Positions 26,423-37,176 of a DNA stretch of 59,017 bases are shown here, in pieces; the stretch's first letter is position 1, and the number at the start of each line of letters is the position of its first letter. The notes beneath the pieces were generated by a model. The model saw only the letters and a program-made list of their open reading frames with translations. It did no database searches and was not told the DNA's origin. The translations under genes and the position numbers were made by a program. Where the stretch lies: assembly GCA_049976205.1 (NCBI GenBank), contig JBMFIR010000005.1, forward strand, positions 1 to 59,017, written 5' to 3'. This stretch comes from WYEN01 sp049976205. Its GTDB lineage: Archaea > Thermoproteota > Thermoprotei_A > Sulfolobales > AG1.

Positions 26423-26713
26423 TTATATGAGTCCCTGTGAAATTACAAGCATCAGTATCAAAAAAATGAATATTATGAAGATTAGTGAGAGAATTATAAA
26501 TAACTTTACTGAAGAAGATCTAATCATGATTGGGAAAGGCCCTATTACTATGATCCCTATACTCTTTGAGTGCTCTCTATTATATTTCTTCTCTTTTTCA
26601 AATGAAATTATTTCCTTAGAGATTTTTTTCCTTGGTAGAAGAGATAGTGTTATTAATAATACTCCTACTAAGACCATGACTAGCCCTAGAAGAATTATTA
26701 TATGCTCGTACAT
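26423..26713 (-). CDS. DUF131-type small membrane protein
   Basis: The 96-residue protein has a membrane helix at each end (about 4-24 and 68-92) and, between them, a basic loop containing GIIVIGPFPIMIRSS, which matches the IGGVILIGPIPIVFG block of the archaeal DUF131 family. The function is unknown. It lies downstream of nothing in particular and divergent from the large surface-protein gene, with 112 bases between the starts. Confidence 0.7.
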   Translation of the reverse strand: MYEHIIILLGLVMVLVGVLLITLSLLPRKKISKEIISFEKEKKYNREHSKSIGIIVIGPFPIMIRSSSVKLFIILSLIFIIFIFLILMLVISQGLI

Positions 26714-26825
26714 TTTCTACATCAATCTTATTGACTTGGAAGCTTATATTTTCAATAAAGTAAAAAGCACTAGAGATCTTTAGCATTAATATATTATCTC
26801 TGTCGAGCATTTAATATAGGTATAG

Positions 26826-29800
26826 TTGATGGTCCCAGAGTTCTGGAAAGAGATATTAAGCAAGAAAAGCCGTTCTCAAAGGATAGTATCCTCAATTATT
26901 TTGCTACTGATCCTAGCTCTATCAATAACAAATATACTAATTTATCCTTTCAGAGAAATTATCCCAAGTGGTAAAGCTCAGTTCTATTCATCAAAGATTA
27001 ATTTAAATTCATCAGATCTATACTATACTAAATATATTGATCTAGGAATAAAAGCGTCGAAAGCTTTAGCCCTTGATAATAATATTTTAGTAGTAGCAGG
27101 ATCATCTAATGAGACAGGTATTATCAGAATCTTTGACTTCTCCGAGGATCTAAAGAAAGCAACCTATAATGATTATATAGTTCATGGTTATGTGACTAGT
27201 CTTAGTGTACCTAACACAAAGACTCCTAATCTAGTAGTTGCTGGTACAAATGCTGGTGAGATTGCTGCTATAGATCTATTACAAAACCGAATCACTTATA
27301 TACAAGCTTCTAGAGAATCAATTAAGGAGGTGTATGTAGGCAATATAGGAGTAGATACGTATATTATAGCATTTGACGGATCATTCATATACTCGTATAA
27401 ATATTCTCGAGGTGGTTGGCTTGAGATCGGTCCAGTAAACAGCACAATGCTTATGGGCTACAGCTCCGCATCAGTTTTTTACGTGTCTCCTCTGATTAGA
27501 GTTATGAGAGATCATATTGAGTATGATTTAACTAAGTTATTTGTAATCTATTCTCCACCCACAGTAAAATTAGTATTGAATGTAACAGATCCCTCGGGTC
27601 TACCAATAAATAATGCTCTGATAACTCTTACATATCTAAAGAACAGAGACATATATTACTCCACTATATCATCAAATGGATCTGCAGTATTATATGTTCC
27701 TGTTCTAGATACTGATGTATCAAATTACGAACTTAAGGTGACGCATCCATCATACGAGACTTATATAGATGTTGTATCAATACCGAGACCTCAGAGACCT
27801 GATGAGACGTTATCTTTGTTAATTGTTATGAGACCTGGTCAAGGATTATCAGAGCTTCTCAGACCGGTACCTGAGAGAAGTTTTGTTGCTATATATGAAC
27901 TAGATCTCTCATCAATTCCATATAAGGCAACGCTAAAAAGCTCTCTGATCATACCAGCAAAAATCTCTAAAGCCTTCTTCTACGAGCCTTATAATAATAT
28001 TTATTCTGATCGGTATAGGTATTTGGCTGTATACGCTACTAAAGAGGGTTTCTATGTGACCTACTATGATTCTCAATATAATATAGTTAAGGTAGAAGAT
28101 AGAAACTACATTGATTATTATTTACTAATTAAAAATCCTGAGAAGATCAATGCTAAGATCTCTGCTAGTGGTGAGTACCTATCTTTATCGATTGACTCAA
28201 AGATCTATTTAGCAAGATATGTGCCTGAGCTCAGGAGGCATATTCTGACATCATCTTATGTATTTGGTACAGAACTAGCGGGCATTGATCTATCTAATAA
28301 CCAGATTTTGGTAGCAACATCTATTAGTGGAGAAACTAATATCTTTAAAATTGAAGACGGTGTTCTTAGGCCTTGTTTAAGATCTAATTATTATACCGAG
28401 TACCTAAGTGGAGCAGATCTCTACACGTATATATTTAGGGACGGCTCCAACGCATTTGTTGTAGGAAGGGATAAAAGCCTAATTATAAACACTAATACAA
28501 TAATCACTAGATGTCCCATAGAAAGAATCATAATAAAATTAACTCCAGAGATAGAGTCAGTACAAAAAAGGTATCTGGGGATACTAGGAGTTTTATACGT
28601 CTACGAAGGAACAGATCTTGTTGCTACTACTTATATCAGAGACTCAGAGGCTCTGGTATATCTACCATACTCAACATATAGAATCGTTGCTGAGTCAGTT
28701 CAAACAGGAAGGGTAGAATATAATGATATTGTGATAAGAGAAACTAATATCGTGAATTTAAAGGTTTCAGTGATTCCTGTAGATCTATTTATCAGAATTA
28801 GGTCTGAGAGATCATCGATACCATTATCTCCGATCGAAGCTCCCTTGGGAATCGGAATTAACATAAGGAATATTGACACTAACTACTCATTATCTCTATT
28901 ACTAACGAGTAATCCCTTACCCATATATATGTCGAAAGGAGCATACGAGATCAATGTAATATATAATGGAGTACAATTAGCGTTTGGAAGAATAAATATT
29001 TCAGATCCAGGATTAACATTCGCTGACCTTATTGCCAAAACGGCAAAGCTCAGGGTCACAGTTATTAATGAACTTAATAACACAATAGTTGATTCAAACG
29101 CACTTAATCTAACAATAACCTTTGAAGGCCCTATATGGAGAGGGTTAGTCGCTCCCCTGAAAACAACATATTTAGAGCTCCCACTAGGATTCTATCGACT
29201 AAGCCTCTCCTCCATATTTTATATGTATACAATAGCCGATATAGAGCTTTTTAATGACATTAATAAGACCCTTAAGGTAATTCCAATACCCTTTGATCTT
29301 AAGCTACATTTAGTGGATGATTTGGGTAGAAATGTCGGCAAGGCGAGTATTTATATGAAGAATATATTAACAGGAGCAGAATATTCAACAGTGTCTGACG
29401 AGGAAGGCGTTGCCATTGTTAAAGATGTTGTATATGGAGTATACACCATAGATATATATCCTGAGAATCAGATTTACTATAAACCTACTACTTTGAAAAT
29501 GGTTATAGACAAAACAGATATGATCCTGAGAATAAATGCTTCACGAAAAATGCTGACTCTTAATTTAATAGATCCTATATCCGGCGACCCGATCATCCCA
29601 ATTAAAATCTCTGCATTCATAGATGGTAATTTAGTGAGTAGCATTGAAACAGTAGTAAGACGTGTGAATCTAAGTATTCCTGTAGGTACATTAGAAATAT
29701 ATGTTGAGTCAGCGCCTGATCAAATTAAAATATACTATCCATACAACACTACTAGACTCTTTCTCAACGATACTGAACTCACTATAAATCTTTTGAGAGC

Positions 29801-30692
29801 CCCTATGAAAATAAGATTTTTCGTAGAGGATCAGTTAGGAACAGCTGTTGATGCTAATATAAGAATCACTTCTGTTGAAAACGCTGATTTATCGTATAAC
29901 TTAACTTCTGCGAGAGGAATAGCCGAGATAACTATACCTTATGGAAAATACTTTGCAGATATATCAGCACCTTATAGAGAACCTGTGAGAGTATCTATCC
30001 AACCTCCTCGAAACGTTAGCGAAGCATTATCTTTAACTATCTCATTGCCTAACGTATTAGTGCCTCTAAATCTAACTTTAAAGGATCAATTAGGATCATC
30101 GTTGAAAGGAGGATTTGTTGCAGAGATCTATGCAGGGGGAAAAATGTATTTGAGACAAATCATTAACAGAAGTATGATCTCTTTCTATATACCTACTGGT
30201 TATAACATCTCTCTGAAGATAATTCCTCTTGAAGAGAACTCAGACATTTATCAGCAATTCTCTAAAGATCTAGGATTTATCGATAAATCATTAAACACGA
30301 CTCTTGTTATTATGAGAAAAATATATAGGGTTACATTCACAATAACCGATGATCTAGGAAAACCACTCGTGTCGAAAATCGTTTTTACCAGCACTGAGAA
30401 TTCCGCGTATGTGTATGAGATGAATACAGATACTGACGGATTAGGAATATTGAACATTCCAGCTGGATATTACACACTAGAAATTTCTAGTAGTGGATAT
30501 GAAAAATACTCGGATATGATATTTGTGAAATCTGATATTAATAAGAGAATTGTTCTAGTCCCTCAAATTCAAACTCTTCTTCTCAGATTCACCTATGTTT
30601 ATATTGGTATAGCGATTGTCCTGATAGTATTAGGTCTCGCATTGTGGCTAAGGAGGATCGTGTTAAAGAGATTAGAGGAGGAGATAATCTAG
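26826..30692 (+). CDS. large surface-anchored protein with repeated beta modules
   Basis: The protein has 1288 residues, with a hydrophobic N-terminal helix (~17-38, IVSSIILLLILALSITNILI) that is a signal or anchor, and a C-terminal membrane helix followed by WLRRIVLKRLEEEII. The bulk should be outside the cell. The first ~550 residues have beta-propeller-like strand patterns. Carboxypeptidase-regulatory/PEGA-like sandwiches recur, marked by DDLGRNVGKASIYMK, EDQLGTAVDANIRIT and TDDLGKPLVSKIVFT. Many NxS/T sites would allow N-glycosylation. The start is TTG 26826 or the adjacent ATG 26829. The role is unknown; an S-layer-associated or sensing protein is a guess. Confidence 0.7.
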   Translation: MMVPEFWKEILSKKSRSQRIVSSIILLLILALSITNILIYPFREIIPSGKAQFYSSKINLNSSDLYYTKYIDLGIKASKALALDNNILVVAGSSNETGIIRIFDFSEDLKKATYNDYIVHGYVTSLSVPNTKTPNLVVAGTNAGEIAAIDLLQNRITYIQASRESIKEVYVGNIGVDTYIIAFDGSFIYSYKYSRGGWLEIGPVNSTMLMGYSSASVFYVSPLIRVMRDHIEYDLTKLFVIYSPPTVKLVLNVTDPSGLPINNALITLTYLKNRDIYYSTISSNGSAVLYVPVLDTDVSNYELKVTHPSYETYIDVVSIPRPQRPDETLSLLIVMRPGQGLSELLRPVPERSFVAIYELDLSSIPYKATLKSSLIIPAKISKAFFYEPYNNIYSDRYRYLAVYATKEGFYVTYYDSQYNIVKVEDRNYIDYYLLIKNPEKINAKISASGEYLSLSIDSKIYLARYVPELRRHILTSSYVFGTELAGIDLSNNQILVATSISGETNIFKIEDGVLRPCLRSNYYTEYLSGADLYTYIFRDGSNAFVVGRDKSLIINTNTIITRCPIERIIIKLTPEIESVQKRYLGILGVLYVYEGTDLVATTYIRDSEALVYLPYSTYRIVAESVQTGRVEYNDIVIRETNIVNLKVSVIPVDLFIRIRSERSSIPLSPIEAPLGIGINIRNIDTNYSLSLLLTSNPLPIYMSKGAYEINVIYNGVQLAFGRINISDPGLTFADLIAKTAKLRVTVINELNNTIVDSNALNLTITFEGPIWRGLVAPLKTTYLELPLGFYRLSLSSIFYMYTIADIELFNDINKTLKVIPIPFDLKLHLVDDLGRNVGKASIYMKNILTGAEYSTVSDEEGVAIVKDVVYGVYTIDIYPENQIYYKPTTLKMVIDKTDMILRINASRKMLTLNLIDPISGDPIIPIKISAFIDGNLVSSIETVVRRVNLSIPVGTLEIYVESAPDQIKIYYPYNTTRLFLNDTELTINLLRAPMKIRFFVEDQLGTAVDANIRITSVENADLSYNLTSARGIAEITIPYGKYFADISAPYREPVRVSIQPPRNVSEALSLTISLPNVLVPLNLTLKDQLGSSLKGGFVAEIYAGGKMYLRQIINRSMISFYIPTGYNISLKIIPLEENSDIYQQFSKDLGFIDKSLNTTLVIMRKIYRVTFTITDDLGKPLVSKIVFTSTENSAYVYEMNTDTDGLGILNIPAGYYTLEISSSGYEKYSDMIFVKSDINKRIVLVPQIQTLLLRFTYVYIGIAIVLIVLGLALWLRRIVLKRLEEEII

Positions 30693-30699
30693 AACTAAT

Positions 30700-33159
30700 C
30701 TAATCCTCTACTTCCAAGAAGATGTTGTTATTTAACTTGATCACTTTTTTAGTAGTCTGAGGTCTCCCTATTTTTATCTCTTTGATTTTGTGAAGATCTT
30801 TTAATTCCTCAATTAGATATCTTGCGTCTTCATTGTCTATATAGAGTACTCCTCTTAATTCTTCAGAGAACCTTATATTTTTACTTTTCTTGTATTTCCA
30901 AATTAAACTGTTTATCTCTATTGCTAAATTGAGTAATCTATCATCGTATTCCAAGTACTTTTCATCGATTTTCGGAAAGCTCTGTCTATGTATACTTCCT
31001 CCATAGAGCATTCTCCATACATAGTCAGTAGCGAAAGGCATTATAGGTGCTAAGAGAAGCAGTATCGTAGAAAGTGTTTTATGAAGTGTAAACCAAGCTG
31101 CCCTCTGTTCCTCGGGTATATATTTATTATCTTGGTTGTACGCCCTCTGTTTCACCATCTCTAAATAATTACTAGCAAATATATCCCATGTGAATCTATA
31201 GATTTCTTGAGCGGCTTCAAACACGTCGAAGTTGCTGAGACTCTCATCAACTTTCTTGATAACTTCATTAAGTTTTTTCAAGAGGGCCTTATCAATTTCT
31301 CTGAGCGATGTGCTATTCTCGGGAGGATTGTCAAATGCTGATATGAATCGCGCTATATTAATTAGTTTAGTAACGAATAGAGATCCTGTTTTTATAATAT
31401 TCTCACTAAATCTATAGTCATAACCTAGTTTACTTGCTGTTGCAGCCCAAAACCTGAAAGCGTCAGCTCCGTACTTCTCTATGAATGGCTCAGGATCTAT
31501 TACATTGCCTTTGCTTTTATGCATAGCCTCTCCTTTCTCGTCGAGACCCATACCACTTATTCTGACCCACTTAAATGCTGGTTGACCTGTTATCTGATAA
31601 ATCCTTAATATAGAATAGTAAAGCCATGTTCTTATTATGTCATATCCTTGAGGTCTTAAAGTATTTTTAGAGGCTTTCTCGTAAAATTCAGGATCTCTTC
31701 TCCACTTAGTTACATACAGTACTGATATGCTCGAATCAAACCATGTATCAAATACTCTCGTCTCTCCCACGATCTTATCTTTACTCGCACCACAGTAAGG
31801 ACACTTGTCCACCGGTGGCGGATCTTTCCACGGTCGGTAATATCTCCCAGGCTCAGGAACTAGGTAGTTTCCACATATGCTACACTTCCAAAGAGGTATT
31901 TCAGTTCCGTAATATCTCGATCTAGATATTGGCCAATCCATTCTCAAACTCTTGATCCATTCTATTAGTTTGCTCTTGTGAGTCTCAGGGTAAAATTTTA
32001 TCTGATCAATTAATTTAAGGAGATCTTCTCTATAATCAAGTTGTTTTAAGAAGAATTCCTTGGAGTGAATTATCTCTATAGGTGTCTTACATCTCCAGCA
32101 AACAGGAACTTCTCTCTCCCCTAAAATCTCCTCCTTAACTAAGTAACCCTTCTCCTTTAGTAGTTTCACTATCCTATCCCTAGCCTCTCTAATACTCAGA
32201 CCTGCCAGGGGACCTGCTAACTTGTTCATTAAACCATCTTTATCTATAATTACTCTGGGTTTAAAACCTAGCTCTCTCACGACTCTTACATCTCTAATAT
32301 CGCCGTATGTAGAGATCATCATAAAACCTGTACCAAAATTAGGATCAACGTCATCAAGTTCTATGATAGGAACCTCGTAATTATATATAGGAACAATGCC
32401 TCTTTGACCTGCCAACCCTTTATATCTTTCGTCTTTAGGATTATACGCTAGCGCAACCATAGCTCCTATGAGCTCTGGTCTTGTAGTAGCTATTACAGCA
32501 CTAGTTCTGTTGGAAAGATCTATTCTAATATAATATAATTTCATTCTATTTATTTGATATTCAAGTTCGGCTTCAGCCAGTGCGGTTCTACAACGAGGGC
32601 ACCAATAAACAGGTCTATCTGCCTCATAAATTAAATTTCTCTTCCACAGTTCTATAAAAGTTGTTTGTGTTAATAATCTGTATGAGGGACTGTCAGTTCC
32701 TTCCCTCCAGTACTCAAAAGAGCATCCTAGTCTCTTCCAGATCTTTACTAGATCTCTCTCTATCTTATCGAGTTCTTTTCTACATAAATCAAGGAATTTT
32801 TCTCTTCCCTCGGGAGTTCTAGCGATCTCGTGCGGATTTATGCCCGTTGATCTCTCAACCTGAACCTCTACGGGAAGACCATTTCTGTCTGCATACCAAG
32901 GTACATAGGCTCTATACCCTTTCATTCTTAGGTACCTACCGATCATATCGATTTGTGCGTAGTGAGCGGCTGCACCAACGTGCCATTTTCCTGAGGGATA
33001 CGGTGGGGGAGTATCTACAACAATTATCTTATCAGAATCTCCAAATGTATCGTGTTTATAATGATCCTCTTTCTCCCATTGATCTAGGAGTTTTAACTCT
33101 AGATCTATACTCCATCTCTTCTCCATAAGCTTTGGTTCATAACTTCTCTGTGTACTCAA
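30700..33159 (-). CDS. valS: valyl-tRNA synthetase
   Basis: This class I synthetase charges tRNA-Val. The HIGH-type motif is PSGKWHVGAAAH (about residue 55) and the KMSKS-type motif is MHKSKGNVIDP, the variant seen in archaeal ValRS. An editing (CP1) domain with zinc-type cysteine pairs (CPRC, CRCK-like) lies between them. FEYWREGTDSPSYR and the C-terminal helical anticodon domain agree. At 819 residues it is of normal archaeal length. It converges on the large surface-protein gene with eight bases between. Its own promoter lies in the 139-base gap shared with dnaG. Confidence 0.92.
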   Translation of the reverse strand: MSTQRSYEPKLMEKRWSIDLELKLLDQWEKEDHYKHDTFGDSDKIIVVDTPPPYPSGKWHVGAAAHYAQIDMIGRYLRMKGYRAYVPWYADRNGLPVEVQVERSTGINPHEIARTPEGREKFLDLCRKELDKIERDLVKIWKRLGCSFEYWREGTDSPSYRLLTQTTFIELWKRNLIYEADRPVYWCPRCRTALAEAELEYQINRMKLYYIRIDLSNRTSAVIATTRPELIGAMVALAYNPKDERYKGLAGQRGIVPIYNYEVPIIELDDVDPNFGTGFMMISTYGDIRDVRVVRELGFKPRVIIDKDGLMNKLAGPLAGLSIREARDRIVKLLKEKGYLVKEEILGEREVPVCWRCKTPIEIIHSKEFFLKQLDYREDLLKLIDQIKFYPETHKSKLIEWIKSLRMDWPISRSRYYGTEIPLWKCSICGNYLVPEPGRYYRPWKDPPPVDKCPYCGASKDKIVGETRVFDTWFDSSISVLYVTKWRRDPEFYEKASKNTLRPQGYDIIRTWLYYSILRIYQITGQPAFKWVRISGMGLDEKGEAMHKSKGNVIDPEPFIEKYGADAFRFWAATASKLGYDYRFSENIIKTGSLFVTKLINIARFISAFDNPPENSTSLREIDKALLKKLNEVIKKVDESLSNFDVFEAAQEIYRFTWDIFASNYLEMVKQRAYNQDNKYIPEEQRAAWFTLHKTLSTILLLLAPIMPFATDYVWRMLYGGSIHRQSFPKIDEKYLEYDDRLLNLAIEINSLIWKYKKSKNIRFSEELRGVLYIDNEDARYLIEELKDLHKIKEIKIGRPQTTKKVIKLNNNIFLEVED

Positions 33160-33298
33160 TGGCTATGTACCGAATAATTATTTTAGTGATAAAGTTATTA
33201 AGAGCTCGTAGATAAGATCCTTCAAAATCAACCGTATAATTAAGTATCATTAAGTTTTTAGAAGTTCAAAAATAAAAAATATTGGAGGATAGTGAGGA

Positions 33299-34717
33299 TT
33301 GAAGTATATCATTAAAGCAAAGATCGAGGTTGACGGAGTAGTAGATAAACCCGATATAATAGGTGCGATATTTGGACAAACAGAGGGGATCTTCGGAACA
33401 GAATTTGATCTAAGAGATCTTCAAGAAAAAGGAAGAATAGGAAGGATCTATGTAGAGAGTAAAACCAGCGGAGGCAAAACTATTGGAGAGATCTACGTCC
33501 CCTCCAACTTAGACAAAAGCGAAACAGCTTTGTTAGCTGCAATGATAGAGAGTGTTGAGAAAGTTGGTCCTTATAACGCGAAGATTGTGGTCACAGATCT
33601 TGTGGATCTCAGAGTTGAGAAGATGAGAAAAATTGTTGAAAGAGCAAAAGAGATATTAAGTAAGTGGGGTAGAGAGAGAACACCTGATCTCAAAGAGATA
33701 TTATCAGAGATTAATAGCGTACTTAAGATAGCATCTATAACAACTTACGGACCTGAGAGACTACCCGCAGGACCTGAAGTGGCATCTAGCGATACAATAA
33801 TTATTGTGGAGGGCAGAGCTGATGTACTGAATCTCTTGAGAGCAGGATATAAGAATGTTATTGCTATAGAGGGTGCTCACAGTAAAGTACCTGATACACT
33901 TAAGAAGCTGGCTCAGAAAAAAACTGTTATTGCCTTCGTTGATGGTGATAGAGCAGGTGATATGATACTCAGAACATTACTGGATAACGGAGTAAAAATT
34001 GATTATGTAGCAAAAGCCCCCTCGGGTAGAGAGGTTGAGGAATTAAGTATAAGGGAGGTGGAGAAGGCTCTCAAGAATATGGTTCCCATATCAGAGTATC
34101 TGAAGCAATTAGAGAAGAAGAAGGTGCCTGAGGCTATTCCCTTAGAAAAGGAGGAGATTAAAATAGAACAGCCTATGCAAATCTTAAAAGAGGAGGTAAA
34201 GCCTCAAGCATCAACAGAATCAAGACCTACTGAAGAGATCCGGAGAGAGGTGAGTGAGGAAACTTATTTAGAAACAGCACCTTCTGCACAACCAGAGGAA
34301 CAGACACAAGAAGTTCTGGAAGAACCACTACATAAACAACCTCCCACAGAGGTTGTGAAAGCAGAGGTTGAGAGTTCAGCTCTTCCTAAACTCATCGAGA
34401 TTCCTGAAAGCGTTATGCAAGACATGAAAGACATGATAGGTACATTAACAAGTGCAGTATATGATCAGAACTGGGGAATTATTAAGAAACTTAGTGTAAG
34501 AGATCTCTTTGAATACTTAGAGAAAAACGAAGAGGATAAGAATATCTATGCTATAATTCTAGATGGAATAGTTACACAGCGTTTAGTAAATCTAGCACTC
34601 AGGAAAGGAGTCAAGGTAATAATTGGTTATAGACTTGGTAGTCAGGTATCCAGAGAAATTAATGATCTAAGAATTTATCTTTTTGATGATATTATTCCTA
34701 AGACTTCTTCCCAGTAA
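33299..34717 (+). CDS. dnaG: archaeal DnaG (Toprim; exosome-associated)
   Basis: The central Toprim domain is clear: IIIVEGRADVLNLLRAGYKN with the catalytic glutamate, and FVDGDRAGDMIL with the DxD. The N-terminal domain (MKYIIKAKIEVDGVVDKPD) and the length of 472 residues fit archaeal DnaG, which has weak primase activity and mainly acts as a poly(A)-binding part of the exosome. A long acidic, low-complexity stretch (about 270-360) precedes the C-terminal domain. The TTG start follows GGAGGATAGTGAGG. The 3' end overlaps polB, on the opposite strand, by 20 bases. Confidence 0.95.
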   Translation: MKYIIKAKIEVDGVVDKPDIIGAIFGQTEGIFGTEFDLRDLQEKGRIGRIYVESKTSGGKTIGEIYVPSNLDKSETALLAAMIESVEKVGPYNAKIVVTDLVDLRVEKMRKIVERAKEILSKWGRERTPDLKEILSEINSVLKIASITTYGPERLPAGPEVASSDTIIIVEGRADVLNLLRAGYKNVIAIEGAHSKVPDTLKKLAQKKTVIAFVDGDRAGDMILRTLLDNGVKIDYVAKAPSGREVEELSIREVEKALKNMVPISEYLKQLEKKKVPEAIPLEKEEIKIEQPMQILKEEVKPQASTESRPTEEIRREVSEETYLETAPSAQPEEQTQEVLEEPLHKQPPTEVVKAEVESSALPKLIEIPESVMQDMKDMIGTLTSAVYDQNWGIIKKLSVRDLFEYLEKNEEDKNIYAIILDGIVTQRLVNLALRKGVKVIIGYRLGSQVSREINDLRIYLFDDIIPKTSSQ

Positions 34718-37133
34718 ACTCAAATAAACTTTTTGTTGATTTGGCTCCTCTAAGACTACGCTCTGATACTCCGTAGTACCCAAGTATTCTTAATGCAGCA
34801 GGTATGATCTGATGATCTATATAGTAGTCCGTATCTATATCATTTATACTAGCATACATATAAGGTATTGCTCTGTCACTAATTCTTCCGGAACCCTTAA
34901 CTATAACGTAACCGATCTTGTCACCTACAGTCACTCTAATTCCCTTCGAGATCATTATCTTAGCTGCTTTAACATGCGGTGCTGACGCCTCATATTCTTC
35001 TAATCTCTTAGTTAAGGTTTTCCATATAACTAATTTTTCCAGAGGAATTTTTTTCTCCTCAAGATCTCTAATAATGTTTCTCACGTATTGAATAGCTTTA
35101 TCAACGCTACTTGTTTTAAGTACGATCTCTGCAACTTCTTCCTGTACCTCTTTAGCTAGATCAGTCCAATCCCCTCTGACAGCTTCAAAACCAACTATAT
35201 CAATATGATCCTCTGTGGTTAAACCAATATATCTTTTCTTAGCTTCTGTGAAAAACACTCTCTTATATATCTTATCGATCTTGATCTCGAGATCAAGTTC
35301 CTTAGTGATTCTCTCAATAAATATATTTATCTTCTTCTCATCGTAGCCTACAAATAACGAGTCTGTGTCTCCATATATGACTTTCAAACCCAGTTCTTCG
35401 GCAATTTTAATTGCTTTCGATATAATTGTTCTACCCCAGGCGGTAACGGCTTCCGCGCCTTGTTTATAATACCATCTAGCCCCTACCCAACCCATGTAGC
35501 CATAGGCTGCGTTAGCTAGGATCTTAACTCCTCTCTGTCTCTCGTCTAGTACCCTATATTCTGTGCTTTGAGGCGGATATTTCTTCATCTCTTCTCTTAT
35601 AGACTTTCTTAGTTTAAGTAATGTCTCGAGAACTCTCTTGTAGAAACCTGGAGGCTCTTTTCTAAATCTATATCTAGTCTCGGGAGCTTCGAAACATCTT
35701 ACTTTCTCACATTCTTCTTCTTGAGCAAAAGTGTCTGGGCCCACGTTATATTTTATCATTATACTAGGATACATTGAGGAGAAGTCTAGAACAGCAATGT
35801 TTTCGTGAATACCTGGTTTAGGCTCTAGAACAATAGCTCCTTTATAAGGTTCGTATTCTCTCTCTTCTCTATTAGGGATCAATTCATTGTATTTATACGC
35901 TTCTCTCATTAAATACCACTCTAATCTATTTCCTACAGATGCCGCACCGACCTGATCTAGGGGTAAACCTGTTAGAGCTGATAGCTGCAGCGCGTAAGGC
36001 AAAATTTTTTCGGCTATCCCATAGGTGGACACTACATCGTCTCTAGAGTATTTTAAGAGAATATCTCTTTTAGAAGGATCATCCCAGTACTTATATATAT
36101 CATACCAATCAATATTTGTTCTCTCTTTTCTATTCATGACGCCAAAGAACTCAGCCACGTAATCTAGGCTCTTTAACTTGATCTCTGATATTTCCTCTGC
36201 AAAATGATAAAGATCCACATGTAGTCTACCAGGTATGGATACATGGCCATAAGCACTTTGTCTAGGTTCACTTCCTCTGCGTCTCCCTATATCCAACGGA
36301 AGTCTGCTCCTCTTAGCTCTCTCAATCAAATATGGTATATCGAATAAAGAGGAGTTATACCCCACAATTATATCAGGATCATATCTCTGAATGTACTCTA
36401 CGAATTCTCTTATTATATTTGAATCATCTTTGTCTTTAGCTACTAGCTGAGTAATTTCTTTTTTATCATTCATTAAAGCTATTATTATTATTGGATCAGT
36501 TTCTGCTCTAGGTGATCCTCTGGGATTATATACCTCGATATCGAAAGCTATTACTCTTAGTGGTGGTGGGATAGTGCTTATATTTCTCTCTAAGATGTCC
36601 ACTAGCTCATACTCAATATCTACTCTATAAACACCGCTTTTCTTAGTCTCGATAACTCTAAATCTATGCCACGCGCTTGGGACAATATCTTTATCTATAG
36701 AATACCTCATAGCAAATCTAATATCCGCTTCTAACACGTCTTTTACGAAGGGGTAATCTCTAACTTTCTCTCTATATTCTCTCACGAATTCAGGAATCAC
36801 TGTCTTTACTTTAAAAACCTTTATCTCTCTACCAAAAAATTTCTTTTTTTCAGGAACAACCTCCGTTATAGGAGATTTCGGATTACTTAATTTCTTTATA
36901 TATGTGATAATTTCATTATCACTTAAATCAGTTTCTTCATTAGGGATCACATAGAAGTAGGGTCTGAAACTATTATCTCTGATCAAAACTCTTCTATTCT
37001 CGCGATCTATCCCAAAAATCATTATGACAGGAATATTTCCGATGATCTCGTAAGAGATGTCTAGCACATATATATCAACATCGAGTGAACCTCTACTCGA
37101 ATCAGCTTTGGAATGAATTATTTCATTATACAT
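34698..37133 (-). CDS. polB: family B DNA polymerase with 3'-5' exonuclease
   Basis: Exonuclease motifs FDIEVYNP, VGYNSSLFDIPYL and YSRDDVVSTY have their acidic residues intact. Polymerase motifs A (LDFSSMYPSIM), B (KILANAAYGYMGW) and C (YGDTDSLFV) are also intact, so it is an active proofreading polymerase. At 811 residues it is of normal length. The C-terminal TKSLFEFTG is PIP-box-like, suggesting PCNA binding. Which of the crenarchaeal paralogues (PolB1 or PolB3) it is cannot be decided without alignment. The start is ATG 37133. Confidence 0.95.
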   Translation of the reverse strand: MYNEIIHSKADSSRGSLDVDIYVLDISYEIIGNIPVIMIFGIDRENRRVLIRDNSFRPYFYVIPNEETDLSDNEIITYIKKLSNPKSPITEVVPEKKKFFGREIKVFKVKTVIPEFVREYREKVRDYPFVKDVLEADIRFAMRYSIDKDIVPSAWHRFRVIETKKSGVYRVDIEYELVDILERNISTIPPPLRVIAFDIEVYNPRGSPRAETDPIIIIALMNDKKEITQLVAKDKDDSNIIREFVEYIQRYDPDIIVGYNSSLFDIPYLIERAKRSRLPLDIGRRRGSEPRQSAYGHVSIPGRLHVDLYHFAEEISEIKLKSLDYVAEFFGVMNRKERTNIDWYDIYKYWDDPSKRDILLKYSRDDVVSTYGIAEKILPYALQLSALTGLPLDQVGAASVGNRLEWYLMREAYKYNELIPNREEREYEPYKGAIVLEPKPGIHENIAVLDFSSMYPSIMIKYNVGPDTFAQEEECEKVRCFEAPETRYRFRKEPPGFYKRVLETLLKLRKSIREEMKKYPPQSTEYRVLDERQRGVKILANAAYGYMGWVGARWYYKQGAEAVTAWGRTIISKAIKIAEELGLKVIYGDTDSLFVGYDEKKINIFIERITKELDLEIKIDKIYKRVFFTEAKKRYIGLTTEDHIDIVGFEAVRGDWTDLAKEVQEEVAEIVLKTSSVDKAIQYVRNIIRDLEEKKIPLEKLVIWKTLTKRLEEYEASAPHVKAAKIMISKGIRVTVGDKIGYVIVKGSGRISDRAIPYMYASINDIDTDYYIDHQIIPAALRILGYYGVSERSLRGAKSTKSLFEFTGKKS

Positions 37134-37176
37134 ACTCTAAACTCATCCAAAGTATATCTCCTAACCAAAAATTTAA

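Noticed and set aside
26427..26783. Forward reading frame across the DUF131 gene
   Set aside because: It is antisense to a protein with a family match and has no features of its own.
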